NCBI RefSeq assembly: GCF_963662805.1
Contig: NZ_OY759867.1
Coordinates: 248,001-312,000 of the forward strand
Length of the DNA: 64,000 bases
Direction of reading: 5' to 3'
From: an uncultured Cohaesibacter sp.
GTDB taxonomy: Bacteria; Pseudomonadota; Alphaproteobacteria; Rhizobiales; Cohaesibacteraceae
Shown here: positions 8,566 through 17,610 of the stretch, piece by piece
Layout of the letters: each line of letters begins with the position of its first letter
Position numbering within the stretch: position 1 is the first letter of the stretch
The notes under the pieces: model-generated
What the model saw: only the letters and a program-made list of their open reading frames with translations
Database searches by the model: none
What the model was told of the DNA's origin: nothing
Made by a program: the position numbers and the translations under genes

Positions 8566-9339
8566 CTAGGCCTCTTCTTCTTGGGTCTTGGTGGCGGGTT
8601 TCGAATGAGTACCTGCGGGCGGCTCGGCATCCTTGACCGGTTGCCTTTCAGATGGTTTGGCTGCTGGTTGCTCACCAGCGAAATCCTTGAGCAGGGTTTT
8701 CTCGACAATCTGCCAGATGTCGAAGGCGATTTCATCAATGGATTGCGATGCATCGATGACCCGGCAGCGATCCGGGTTTTTCGTTGCCAACTGCAAAAAG
8801 GCGTTGCGGCGACCTTCGTGGACGGCCATCTCTTCGCGCTCGAACCTGTCAGCAGTCTCGCTTTCTGACCGGCGGGCATTGGCCCGATGCATGCCGACGT
8901 CGGCACGGAGATCAAGCACAAAGGTCAGATCAGGTTTGTGCCCGTCGATGGCGATGCGCTCGAGGCTGTCAACGAGCTCCGAGGGCACGTCACCGCTTTC
9001 GCCCTGATAGATGCGGGTGGAATCCATGAAGCGGTCGCACAGAACCCATTTTCCTTCGCTGAGGGCAGGCTCGATCTTGGTGTCGACATGGTCGGCGCGG
9101 GCGGCGGCAAACAACACCGCTTCGCCACTGGCGCCAAGTCCCATCTTGTCGGCAAATCCGGAAAGGAGCACATGGCGAACGGCCTCGGCCCATGGAGAGC
9201 CACCCGGTTCGCGCGTTGCAATGCAATCGATGCCCTTGGAAGTCAAACGCTCTGACAGCAGGCGGATCTGTGTCGTTTTGCCGACCCCTTCCCCGCCTTC
9301 AAAGGTTATGAACTTTCCTCGCTGCATCTGGCGACTCAT
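8566..9339 (-). CDS. tmk: Thymidylate kinase with a charged C-terminal tail
   Basis: Phosphorylates dTMP to dTDP. The P-loop FEGGEGVGKTTQ lies near residues 13-24, the dTMP-binding TREPGG near 43, and the DRFMDST motif near 100. The lid region (HRANARRSESETADRFE) is in the expected place. After about residue 215 the protein continues with roughly 40 residues rich in Pro, Lys and Glu, longer than the usual 205-215-residue enzymes. The start could be the ATG at 9339 or 9327. It heads the tmk-holB-metG-tatD-MBL operon. Confidence 0.94.
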   Translation of the reverse strand: MSRQMQRGKFITFEGGEGVGKTTQIRLLSERLTSKGIDCIATREPGGSPWAEAVRHVLLSGFADKMGLGASGEAVLFAAARADHVDTKIEPALSEGKWVLCDRFMDSTRIYQGESGDVPSELVDSLERIAIDGHKPDLTFVLDLRADVGMHRANARRSESETADRFEREEMAVHEGRRNAFLQLATKNPDRCRVIDASQSIDEIAFDIWQIVEKTLLKDFAGEQPAAKPSERQPVKDAEPPAGTHSKPATKTQEEEA

Positions 9340-9480
9340 TCCATCTGGATTGTTGTGGCGGCCATATTAGGCAAACATTTCGGGCTTGCACCCCTCTGAC
9401 GCCGACAAAAGCAGGACTGTCCCGGAAAAACTTGCGAAATCCGGTGAGATCTTTCGCTTCAAAATCAACAGTCAACAGCC

Positions 9481-10650
9481 CTAGAGCCAGCCGAGCAGCA
9501 ATTCTTCGATGCCGTCAATCGCGCGCTGGGTGATGGTTCCCTTGCCAATGGCTTCGCCCGTGACGAGCGGGGCTTCGATCAGCAGCCTGTCGTCGGCCCA
9601 GACTTTCAGGGTCGCGACTTCCTGCCCTTCCTCGATTGGTGCCTTGATCGGCCCGTTGTAGTAGACGCGGGCCTTCAGCCTGCCTTGATTGGCGCGGGCC
9701 ATGAAGAGATTGACCGGGCGTTGGCTGACCAGTACGACTTCGGACTTGCTGCCGCCATGGACACTGGCAAAGGCGATTTCTTCATCGGCCTCATAAATGC
9801 GCTTCGAGGTGAAGGCGCGGAACCCCCAGTCGATAATCTTTCGGGCTTCTTCCCGGCGCTCCTTCATGGTTTTCATGCCGCTCAGAACAGCAATGAGACG
9901 CTGATCATCGCGGATTGCAGAAGCCACCACACCATAGCCAGCCGCCTCGGTGTGACCGGTCTTGAGGCCATCGGCCCCTTCGGTGGAACCGAGGATCGGG
10001 TTGCGGTTATGCTGGGTTATGTTGTTCCAGGTGAACTCGGGAATGGCGAAATAGTGATAATATTCCGGATATTCCTCAATCAGATAGCGCGCCAGATGGG
10101 CCAGATCGCGTGCGGTGACATACTGGTCTTCGGCTGGCAGGCCGGTGGAATTGGCAAAGCGGGATCCTGTCAGTCCGATTTCCTCGGCGCGACGGTTCAT
10201 CAACTGGGCAAAGGTCTGCTCGTTCCCGGCCATTCCTTCAGCAACCGCGATGCAGGCGTCGTTGCCAGACTGGATGATGATGCCGTGGAGCAGGTCCTCA
10301 AGGGAGACGTTGGAATTGAGCTTGGCGAACATAGTCGAGCCACCGGAATTGGCTCCCCCTTCCCGCCAGGCGTTTTCTGAGATCAGGAATTCGTCCGAGA
10401 GGCTCAACTCGCCATTCTTGAGTGCGTGGAAGACCACTTCGATCGTCATCAGCTTGGCAAGGGATGCCGGTGGCATCTGCTCGTTTTCATCTTTGGAGAA
10501 GAGCACCGATCCGGAATCGAAGTCGGTCAAAATGGCGAATTTGGCGCTGGTCTGATAAACCTGAGCGGCCGACGGCACGCTCAAAAGGCCAAGGGTCATT
10601 CCGACAAGAAGGAAGTGAATTGAAAATCGTCGCACCAAATCGTTGAGCAT
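9481..10650 (-). CDS. dacF: D-alanyl-D-alanine carboxypeptidase (PBP5/6 family)
   Basis: Serine-type DD-carboxypeptidase of 389 residues that trims pentapeptide stems of peptidoglycan in the periplasm. A signal peptide precedes SAAQVYQTSAKFAIL. The three active-site motifs are present: SLAKLM (SxxK), QSGND (SxN) and LKTGHT (KTG). The C-terminal PBP5 domain and a final amphipathic stretch (IDGIEELLLGWL) that could anchor the protein to the inner membrane are visible. It lies between rlpA and tmk, the common rhizobial order. Confidence 0.94.
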   Translation of the reverse strand: MLNDLVRRFSIHFLLVGMTLGLLSVPSAAQVYQTSAKFAILTDFDSGSVLFSKDENEQMPPASLAKLMTIEVVFHALKNGELSLSDEFLISENAWREGGANSGGSTMFAKLNSNVSLEDLLHGIIIQSGNDACIAVAEGMAGNEQTFAQLMNRRAEEIGLTGSRFANSTGLPAEDQYVTARDLAHLARYLIEEYPEYYHYFAIPEFTWNNITQHNRNPILGSTEGADGLKTGHTEAAGYGVVASAIRDDQRLIAVLSGMKTMKERREEARKIIDWGFRAFTSKRIYEADEEIAFASVHGGSKSEVVLVSQRPVNLFMARANQGRLKARVYYNGPIKAPIEEGQEVATLKVWADDRLLIEAPLVTGEAIGKGTITQRAIDGIEELLLGWL

Positions 10651-10831
10651 CCGCCCCTCCCAACGTACAGAAAATCAATGTTGGATCGCCCGTGACCGGC
10701 GTCAACATATGGCGCGGACGCGGACTGATCTCCTACAGATACCGCGATACTACATAAGCTGGCGCAAAAGTGAAAGGATCGTCACCGAAATTGTGCCGAA
10801 TTTGAAATGAAATTTTGTTGAACTGTTTCCA

Positions 10832-12070
10832 TTACCCGGAAACGAGGCCAAATTTTTTCTTCAGCTGATCGATGTCTGCCCACTGGACACCCGGTTTGAG
10901 GATGGTAATGCGGAGGGAGACAAGGCCGGTTTCCCGGTTCTGGAGATCAACGGCACCAAGGGCTGCAAATTCCTCGGCGATGCGCAAGGCATAGCCGGGT
11001 TCGAATTCGCCGATCTGGGCGATCTGGTCAGCCTTTGATGCGAGACTATCTTCAGGTGCCTGTTTTCTCAGAAGAGCCTGTTTAAGCTGGGATTGCTGCC
11101 CGTTGGCAAACAGATCCGCGATTGCTTCGTGTGCGGCTTTCACGCGCTGTGTGCTCGTGGCCGCATAGTTTAGTTGCACCGGAGCCATCTGGGCAAAATT
11201 GATCTGGGCTGCCGGATTGGCTTCGTCCGGCGGGAAGTAGCCATCGCCAACAAGATCGATCGGGGCCCAGCCGGCTTCAGGAGCGGATGCCAATTGTTCC
11301 GGCGTCGGGAAGCTCACAGCCTCTTTCTGAACTTCGGATGCTCCCAGATTGGGGAGATGAGCCAGAATAAAGGTGCCCTGTTTCTTGCTCGTCTGCTTGC
11401 GTGACGGCGCCGGTTCGGCAGAGGCGACCATCATGGTCGGAGCAGGTGCCGCCTCGCCCTCGAGGGGCACTGCGCCACTGTCGTCGCCAATTCTCTGGCC
11501 TCTGGCACGATAGGATGCTTCTAGATAGCGAGCGTCCTTGCCGTCCATGCGGGCTCTGCCGACATATTTCACACGCACGTTGGCAATGCCGTCGTTCTTG
11601 AAGTCGAGGACTTCGGCGACGCGCTTGGAGAGATCGATGATGCGACTGTGTGCATAGGGACCGCGATCATTGACGCGGACGATGACCGAACTGCCGTTCT
11701 TGAGGTTGGTGACGCGCACATAGGACGGCAGCGGCAGGGTTGGATGCGCTGCGGTCAGGGAATGCATGTCGAAAATTTCGCCGTTGGCAGTCAGACGACC
11801 ATGGAAGTCGTCGCCATACCAGGATGCCTTGCCGGTCTTGTCATAGTTCGGCTGATGCTTGGGAACATAGGTGCGGCCAGCAACCTTGTAGGGTTTTCCG
11901 ACCTTGTAGTGCCCTCCCCCTTTCGTGAATTCGCCCTTGCTGTTCGCGACGCGCGCGCTCGCCGACACTCCATATTTGGGGTCGTAACGGCCTTTTTTGT
12001 TTTTTGTTGTGCCGGAGCAGGCAACCAGCGAAACGGCGACAGCCGCAATCGCAAAGAAGCGAAAAGACAT
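10832..12070 (-). CDS. rlpA: RlpA-family septal ring lytic transglycosylase, lipoprotein
   Basis: Predicted lipoprotein of 412 residues. The signal ends in a lipobox LVACSG, giving lipidation at Cys 18. A double-psi beta-barrel (TGKASWYGDDFHGRLTANGE through VRVNDRGPYAHSRIIDLS) carries the RlpA core residues, after which come a long, probably flexible linker and a C-terminal part (residues about 340-412) that resembles only loosely the SPOR domain that binds denuded glycan strands. The start at 12070 is chosen because it places the signal peptide at the N-terminus; an upstream ATG at 12157 would bury it. RlpA cleaves glycan lacking stem peptides, which fits the neighbouring carboxypeptidase. 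Confidence 0.88.
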   Translation of the reverse strand: MSFRFFAIAAVAVSLVACSGTTKNKKGRYDPKYGVSASARVANSKGEFTKGGGHYKVGKPYKVAGRTYVPKHQPNYDKTGKASWYGDDFHGRLTANGEIFDMHSLTAAHPTLPLPSYVRVTNLKNGSSVIVRVNDRGPYAHSRIIDLSKRVAEVLDFKNDGIANVRVKYVGRARMDGKDARYLEASYRARGQRIGDDSGAVPLEGEAAPAPTMMVASAEPAPSRKQTSKKQGTFILAHLPNLGASEVQKEAVSFPTPEQLASAPEAGWAPIDLVGDGYFPPDEANPAAQINFAQMAPVQLNYAATSTQRVKAAHEAIADLFANGQQSQLKQALLRKQAPEDSLASKADQIAQIGEFEPGYALRIAEEFAALGAVDLQNRETGLVSLRITILKPGVQWADIDQLKKKFGLVSG

Positions 12071-12442
12071 AAAGGGTGTCCCTTGAGCGTAAAGAGGTCG
12101 CTCTGTTCCCATTGTGGAGATCCACTTGAACAAATCAGGCATGTCGACAAGACTCACAACTTGTTAGCCGACCGAGCGTTTCTCTTGCTGTTTTAACCTA
12201 AATCATCAGGGTTAACGGCACAAGCGCCCGTATCCATGGCCTCATTCTAGCTCGCAAAAGCATGTTATCGGTGAATCAGCAGGAATTTGCCAGTCACTTT
12301 CGTGCATTCGTGCTTCTATGGTAAAAAAAGCCCTAAAACACAAGAGAAACTGCAAACCAAGCTGGTAACTTTTTGTCCGGCCTCTGGACTTGCTGTCATG
12401 CTGTCCGGTGACCGGGATTTTCTTGTCGCGCTCAGGCAGCCC
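12071..12442. other. Intergenic region between rlpA and the beta-helix gene
   Basis: Both flanking genes run on the minus strand, so this stretch must hold the rlpA promoter and the end of the beta-helix transcript. I see no open reading frame with a ribosome site, no clear terminator and no RNA gene. Confidence 0.4.
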
Positions 12443-13795
12443 TCACGGGCGGCAAGATCGCGGTACGGCAGACACGAGCCCGTTCGAGCAGGTGTAGAGC
12501 TGACGGCCACATCCGGGCTTTGGCTGCTTTAACGCTGCTTCCATTTGGGTCTTGCTTTCGATGAAGTAGCCCGCCTGACCGTCTTCGATATAGCACCCCG
12601 CCGGTCTGTTGATGCGGTCATTCACCGTGACATTGTCGTAGGTAATGTTCGGTTGGTCATTGATGACGATCATTTGCTGAGGGCTCAGTTTATAGATCTG
12701 GTTCTGGGCAATCACGTTGTTGCGCGCCAGATCGTTGTTGTTGGCGCTGCTGCCAAACGGGAAGCCATTGTCGGCATTGCAATAAGACTTGCCCCCGTTG
12801 CGCGATGCGATCCAGATCGCCGGGACATCGAAGCTGAGGTCAAAGTCGCCGAGCTTTTCGATGTTCAAATTGAAGCCCTTGAACTTGTTGTAATAGAAGC
12901 TGTTGTTGATGAACTGGTTGTTTGAGGGCGTTGCATGGCGGACAGTGCCTCCCTCGCCGCAGTTCCGATAGACATAGATGCCGCCGTGATTGAGCGATGA
13001 GAACTGGTTCGAGATAAACCTGTTGTTGCTCGAGCCATCGACAGCCACAAGCTCACGGACCTTGGTGTTGGTCTCGATCCTGTTGTTGATGAAGAGGTTG
13101 TTGGCGGACTCGGCGTCAAGATAGATCGCGGTGCTGGTGGAGCTGCCTGCAATGCGTGAATTGGTGAGGGAAAAGTGCGTGGTGCCCGGCGAAATATAGA
13201 GCGGGATGCGTCCTGTGCCGAGGATGGTCACCTTGTCAAACCAGACATGACGCGGCGCGGCGTCCCTGGCCCTCTTGGTGTGGCCCTGCTGTTGGGATGA
13301 GGCGCGCAGGGTCTTGCCTTCGCCATTCTGGTCCATCCCCCAGATCCGGACAGATCCGTTGATCTTACAGTTCTTGACCTGAATGTTGCTCGGCACGCGC
13401 CAGCTGCCGTCCTTCTGCTTTTTCGAGAAGATGGCAATCATGTCCTTGCCGGCATTTACTGTCCCTTTGCCGCCATCGATTGTGCCACCCTGACAATCGA
13501 GCGTCACACCGTTTGACTGATCGCCCCTGAAGATCAAACGCTTGGTGATCTTTGCCTGGCCATTGAGCCTTGGTGAACAATCGAGCCCCACGGTTGCGTC
13601 GTCTTTGGTTGCTCGGGCGAGGATCTCTTTCATCTTGCCGTTCGAGCAAGCCGGGGCTTCTCCCCTGCCTTTCACATAGATGCTCTGAGCCTTTGCTGCA
13701 TCTATAGGTGCGAACAAGGCCGAGATGCTGAGGGCGGCCAACATGGGCAAGGAAGGCAAAAGAGATCTGGATTTTGGCAGAGTTTGGGCGGGCAT
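12443..13795 (-). CDS. Secreted right-handed parallel beta-helix protein
   Basis: Exported protein of 450 residues. A signal peptide (hydrophobic LLPSLPMLAALSISALFAPI ending near AKA) is followed by repeated solenoid turns such as NQFINNSFYYN, NNLFINNRIETN and NNRFISNQFSSL, in which stacked asparagines mark a right-handed beta-helix of the pectate-lyase/NosD kind. Paired cysteines at the C-terminus (PGCGRQLYTCSNG, SCRP) suggest disulfides. I found no definite polysaccharide-lyase catalytic signature, so the activity is unknown; a periplasmic or surface carbohydrate-acting role is plausible. The start at 13795 is chosen for its signal peptide; the longer frame up to 14050 would run close to the tRNA. 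Confidence 0.75.
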   Translation of the reverse strand: MPAQTLPKSRSLLPSLPMLAALSISALFAPIDAAKAQSIYVKGRGEAPACSNGKMKEILARATKDDATVGLDCSPRLNGQAKITKRLIFRGDQSNGVTLDCQGGTIDGGKGTVNAGKDMIAIFSKKQKDGSWRVPSNIQVKNCKINGSVRIWGMDQNGEGKTLRASSQQQGHTKRARDAAPRHVWFDKVTILGTGRIPLYISPGTTHFSLTNSRIAGSSTSTAIYLDAESANNLFINNRIETNTKVRELVAVDGSSNNRFISNQFSSLNHGGIYVYRNCGEGGTVRHATPSNNQFINNSFYYNKFKGFNLNIEKLGDFDLSFDVPAIWIASRNGGKSYCNADNGFPFGSSANNNDLARNNVIAQNQIYKLSPQQMIVINDQPNITYDNVTVNDRINRPAGCYIEDGQAGYFIESKTQMEAALKQPKPGCGRQLYTCSNGLVSAVPRSCRP

Positions 13796-14051
13796 CACAT
13801 CGTCCGGGCTTGGGCATGAAGGAAACAACTTTGGATTCGCGCTGAAGGTTGCAAGGCAAAAGTGGTTTCTCGATGGCGAGCGGAACAGTTCACAGCTTTG
13901 TTTCTCATGAATTCTGATGCGCTCGAGCCTCGGGAGCGCATGTGCCGTATCAGCCTTTTCAACAATCTTCGGACAAACTGGATGCAAACGACGCAAGCAG
14001 GCTTGCATTTGGCGCGAAATAGCGGCAAAAGGGCCTGCATCGTTTGGCACC

Positions 14052-14139
14052 GGAGGGGTGGCAGAGTGGTCGATTGCGGCGGTCTTGAAAACCGTTGGGC
14101 TTCACGGTCCCGGGGGTTCGAATCCCTCCCCCTCCGCCA
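14052..14139 (+). tRNA. tRNA-Ser (anticodon UGA)
   Basis: The acceptor arm GGAGGGG pairs with CCCCTCC before the discriminator G and an encoded CCA at 14137-14139. The anticodon loop reads CTTGAAA (anticodon TGA), there is a long variable arm typical of class II tRNAs, and the T loop TTCGAAT is flanked by a five-base-pair stem (GGGGG with CCCTC, one G-T pair). Confidence 0.97.
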
Positions 14140-14472
14140 TGTCCTCTGAGACTGACATGTTGCTGGCAATTGTCTTTGTTTCAGCAAGCTTGCTATGTCC
14201 ACCTTGAAGTATTCCCGTGATAGATTAGAGAGCGTCTTCTGTTCGTCGCTTTGGGCGAGTAACGCCAATGATGCAGACGCCATTACGTTTGCCAGCTCGG
14301 CAATACCGGTGTCGGCGTGGTGGCGCTGGCAGCGCCAGGGCTGAAGATTGAAATCGAGATGGTGGTCAAGGTTCCCAGCTGAGCGAACATACGGAGACGC
14401 CCCCGGTGCGGTCGTGCACAGGAGGCGTCTCGGTGTCGTGTCCCGGCTGGGACAGGCTTGGGGCTTCAGGAA
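14140..14472. other. Intergenic region between tRNA-Ser and doxX
   Basis: No gene with a plausible ribosome site is visible. An eight-base inverted repeat, GAGACGCC at 14394-14401 and GGCGTCTC at 14424-14431, lies about 40 bases after the doxX stop but has no T-tract on either strand. It may act as a weak hairpin end of the doxX message. Confidence 0.35.
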
Positions 14473-14904
14473 TCAGGCCGTCAGGGCCAGTGCGCCACCG
14501 CCAAGCAGAACTTGCGCAACCAATGCAACGGTCCAGAAGGCGGGATATTCCCAGCCGCCGTTTTCGTTCGTGAACCAGAAGCCGTTTTTGCGATGTGCGA
14601 GGATGGTGGCTCCAAGGATCGTCGGGACCAGAAGCAAAGCTACGAGGCTGGTCTGGAAGCCGATGATCAGGGCGATGCCGCCGAGTGTTTCAGCTGCGAT
14701 GGTCAGGTAGGCGAACCAGCCCGGGACACCCAGAGAGGCGAAGAATCCTGCCGCGCCTTTCGGCGTGAAGACGAAGTATTTCAGATAGGCGTGGGCAAGA
14801 AACAGGCCCCCAAGGGATAGCCTCAGAAGCAGGGCTGCAATTGCGATGGCGGTTTCGGAGCCGGCTCCGGCTACACTCAGGATATTGGAAGAAAGGTCGA
14901 TCAT
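14473..14904 (-). CDS. DoxX family membrane protein
   Basis: Small integral membrane protein of 143 residues with four hydrophobic segments. The DoxX pattern is visible: LLLRLSLGGLFLAHAYLKYF near the N-terminus, then FFASLGVPGWFAYLTIAAET and GGIALIIGFQTSLVALLL. Family members are found with quinone or sulfur metabolism and redox stress proteins, but their biochemical role is mostly unknown. It is transcribed alone. Confidence 0.85.
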   Translation of the reverse strand: MIDLSSNILSVAGAGSETAIAIAALLLRLSLGGLFLAHAYLKYFVFTPKGAAGFFASLGVPGWFAYLTIAAETLGGIALIIGFQTSLVALLLVPTILGATILAHRKNGFWFTNENGGWEYPAFWTVALVAQVLLGGGALALTA

Positions 14905-15029
14905 TGTATGGTCCTCATCAGAGCCGCAAGGTGCGGCGTTTCGTTGAGGATCAAGCTATACCCGTTCGATTGAGTAATAAATGTAGAAGGTATGGAATTA
15001 CTATCTTCAATATGTTCTTAATTCGGGGC

Positions 15030-15425
15030 TTAGCTGCCTTCGATACTGTCTACCTGACTTTGCAGCAGCTTCACACGTTCTGCGGTCATGGCTGCACGGC
15101 AGTCGAGAAAGACAACCGGCTCTAGCGACCCACCCCGAAAGAGGTCTGCTGCCAGCGAGCAGTCGGCATCCCGAAATTCAATCCACGCCCTCTCCGCTTT
15201 GCGCAGGATCTCTTGTCCCTGCTCGTCCTTTAAAGATATCAGCCTCTTGTAGATCGCATTGAGTTCCGTGTCGGCCGTTTCAAGCGCCACCGCAGCGCAA
15301 TGCAACATGCTTGCGGTATCAGAGGGAGCCTTGCAGTTGATCTGCGGGTCGGTGGCGTGTGCGGCAGGAGACTGGAACAAGGCCATAACGGCCAGAGCAC
15401 ATATGGGCACATACATCAAACGCAT
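15030..15425 (-). CDS. LprI/DUF1311-family secreted protein
   Basis: Exported protein of 131 residues with a signal peptide ending at AAHA. The mature part, INCKAPSDTASMLHCAAVAL then DTELNAIYKRL and KAERAWIEFRDADCSL, is the LprI N-terminal (DUF1311) fold with its conserved WIxFRDxxC motif and four cysteines likely forming disulfides. Mycobacterial LprI inhibits lysozyme; for proteobacterial relatives that role is unproven. The gene is monocistronic. Confidence 0.85.
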   Translation of the reverse strand: MRLMYVPICALAVMALFQSPAAHATDPQINCKAPSDTASMLHCAAVALETADTELNAIYKRLISLKDEQGQEILRKAERAWIEFRDADCSLAADLFRGGSLEPVVFLDCRAAMTAERVKLLQSQVDSIEGS

Positions 15426-15598
15426 TCTGAAATCTCTTTCTCTGTTTCCCGGTCAGGCAAGGGGCGCCCGAAATGCGCGCGTTGGGCCTTGATCCCTACA
15501 TCTGTATCGATGGTAATTTGACAACTAAAGATTCAAACTTCCCAGACTTACAATTCAGAATGTGAGTGGATTTCCTGATGTGTATGGGAGGCATTGGG

Positions 15599-17365
15599 AT
15601 GCATATCGTTTCACTTCGTTTATGGTGTCTCGCTGTCGCGATCTCGACACTGGTGGCACTGAGCACGACAGTTGCTTATGCGGAGAAGCGCGTCGCGCTC
15701 GTTATCGGCAACTCGGACTACCAACATGTCGCCCGCCTGCCCAATCCGCAGAATGATGCGGCATCGATCGCCGAGGCCCTCAGACAAGTGGGGTTTGATG
15801 CCGTCATTGAAAAGAACGACCTGCCCTTTCAGTTGCTGAACATCACCTTGCGGGATTTTGCTGCGCTAGCGGACACGGCGGACGTTGCACTGGTGTTTTA
15901 TGCGGGCCACGGCATGGAGGTGGAGAAGGTGAATTATCTCATCCCCGTCGATGCTGCGCTGAAAAGCGACAGGGATGTTTCCTATGAGGCCATTCAGCTT
16001 GATCAGGTCATTCAGGCCGTCGAGGGCGCAAGACGTATGCGCATCGTTATTCTTGATGCCTGCCGGGACAACCCGTTCATGCAATCCATCAAGCGCACCG
16101 GAGGGACACGCTCCATTGGGCGGGGCCTGTCGATCGTCGAGCCGGATCAGGGCAATACGCTCATTTCCTTTGCGGCCAAGGCCGGGACGACGGCGGATGA
16201 CGGGGACGCAGCCCATTCTCCCTTCACTGCAGCCCTGCTAGCCCATCTCAATAGCCCGGGACTGGAAATCAGCAAGCTCTTTCGTCTGGTGCGGGATCAG
16301 GTGTTGCAAGAAACCGGTTATCGTCAAGAACCCTTCACCTATGGCTCGCTCTCCAGCGAGGATTTCTACCTGATCGCTCCGGATCAGCAAGCCATGGCCC
16401 CTCCTCCAGACAGCCACGACGGTCTGGTGGAGAGTGGCACTTCAGAGACCAGTTTCGATCCTCGTCAGTTGGAGCTCGCCTTCTGGAAATCCATCGAGAA
16501 CAGCAATGAGGCGTCCAGCTTCCAGAGTTATCTCGAGCAGTTCCCTCAGGGGACATTTGCCATTTTGGCAAAAAACAAGTTGGCCAAGTTGAAAGAACAG
16601 CCTTCCGTGGAAAGCTCCACGGGCAAGAGCGATTGGCAGGCGGAACTTGCTGCCATGAAAGAGGTCAAGGACCGTCAGCCTGAGTATTTCGCCATGGCAA
16701 CTGTGCCGGAACTGGCTGAAGCGGCCCGTTTTCTGCCAGAAGCGGTCGCTGAGGGAAATGCTCAGGCGCAGTATTTTCTGGGCTATTGCTATTATCACGG
16801 TGGCTGCGGTTACGAGCCTAACTATGCGGAGGCCTCTCGCCTCTTCATCACAGCGGCCGGACAGGGCAATGCAGATGCCGAGGCCAGTCTCGGATGGCTC
16901 TACATGATCGGGGATGGCGTGGTCGAGGAGCATCCTGAAGGGTTGAAATGGCTCAATCGGGCCGCCGATCAGGGAAATGTCTTTGCCTACAACAAGCTTG
17001 GGTACATTCACGAAGAGGGTATGGGGGTCGATCAGGACTATTCGAAATCTGCCCATTTCTATCAGCTCGCTGCCGATCAAGGGGATGCCGGTGCCAAATA
17101 TAGTCTTGGGCAACTCTACAACAAGGGAACCGGCGTTCCCTTTGATCCGCAAAAGTCGGCGATCTATCTGCTGGAGGCAGGCAAAGGAGGGATCGTTCAG
17201 AGCAAGGCGACGGTCATGTCAGACGAGGCTGCTGATTTCCTGAGCACCGAAACGAGAAAGGCCATCCAGTCGGAGCTGAAAAAACAGGGTCTTTATCGCG
17301 GTGTGGTGGACGGGCAATTCGGCCCCGGCACCAGACAGGCTCTGAAGGCCTATTGGGGAGAGTGA
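15599..17365 (+). CDS. Secreted caspase-like (peptidase C14) protein with Sel1 repeats and C-terminal peptidoglycan-binding-like motif
   Basis: Predicted periplasmic cysteine peptidase of 588 residues. A signal peptide of about 28 residues ends at AYA. The caspase p20 fold follows, with catalytic His 104 in FYAGHG and Cys 155 in LDACRDNPF. A linker leads to at least three Sel1-type repeats (residues about 390-530; for example NADAEASLGWLYMIGDG and NVFAYNKLGYIHEEGMGV). The end, LYRGVVDGQFGPGTRQALKAY, looks like a peptidoglycan-binding type 1 motif. ATG 15599 is favoured by a GGGAGG site seven bases upstream; in-frame GTG 15566 and ATG 15578 and 15584 are alternatives. The substrate is unknown. 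Confidence 0.86.
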   Translation: MHIVSLRLWCLAVAISTLVALSTTVAYAEKRVALVIGNSDYQHVARLPNPQNDAASIAEALRQVGFDAVIEKNDLPFQLLNITLRDFAALADTADVALVFYAGHGMEVEKVNYLIPVDAALKSDRDVSYEAIQLDQVIQAVEGARRMRIVILDACRDNPFMQSIKRTGGTRSIGRGLSIVEPDQGNTLISFAAKAGTTADDGDAAHSPFTAALLAHLNSPGLEISKLFRLVRDQVLQETGYRQEPFTYGSLSSEDFYLIAPDQQAMAPPPDSHDGLVESGTSETSFDPRQLELAFWKSIENSNEASSFQSYLEQFPQGTFAILAKNKLAKLKEQPSVESSTGKSDWQAELAAMKEVKDRQPEYFAMATVPELAEAARFLPEAVAEGNAQAQYFLGYCYYHGGCGYEPNYAEASRLFITAAGQGNADAEASLGWLYMIGDGVVEEHPEGLKWLNRAADQGNVFAYNKLGYIHEEGMGVDQDYSKSAHFYQLAADQGDAGAKYSLGQLYNKGTGVPFDPQKSAIYLLEAGKGGIVQSKATVMSDEAADFLSTETRKAIQSELKKQGLYRGVVDGQFGPGTRQALKAYWGE

Positions 17366-17385
17366 TGGCTCTCTCGTGTTCGGCG

Positions 17386-17610
17386 TTATGCCTTTGCGCC
17401 TGATTTGACCTGCTTGGTGGCAGGCTCAAGGGTGACGCCACTGGAGTATAGTTGCTCCAGTGACATCCTGAGCAAATAGATGAGCATGATGTCTCCGATG
17501 GCCTTGGCTCCTTCCAGGGCCATCAGGATGTTGACATAGGTATCCTCGACTACTTCGGGCAGGCTCGTGTCGATGTCGTCGTTCATGGCTGCTTGCGTTG
17601 CTCTATTCAT
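17386..17610 (-). CDS. Small hypothetical protein, GNAT-operon partner
   Basis: A 74-residue protein I do not recognise. It is acidic at the N-terminus and has an amphipathic helix (AKAIGDIMLIYLLRMSLEQL) in the middle. Its start overlaps the stop of the preceding 100-residue gene by eight bases, so the two are translationally coupled. The middle helix is similar in position and pattern to one in that neighbour, suggesting that the two small proteins may be distant paralogues. No signal peptide is evident. Confidence 0.6.
   Translation of the reverse strand: MNRATQAAMNDDIDTSLPEVVEDTYVNILMALEGAKAIGDIMLIYLLRMSLEQLYSSGVTLEPATKQVKSGAKA

Noticed and set aside
13795..14283. Minus-strand open frame of 162 codons containing GRDSNPRDREAQRFSRPPQS
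   Set aside because: This is the well-known spurious translation antisense to a tRNA-Ser gene; it crosses the tRNA and has no ribosome site.
14394..14431. Inverted repeat GAGACGCC/GGCGTCTC as terminator
   Set aside because: The spacer is 22 bases and no T-tract follows on either strand, so it was recorded only as a weak hairpin.
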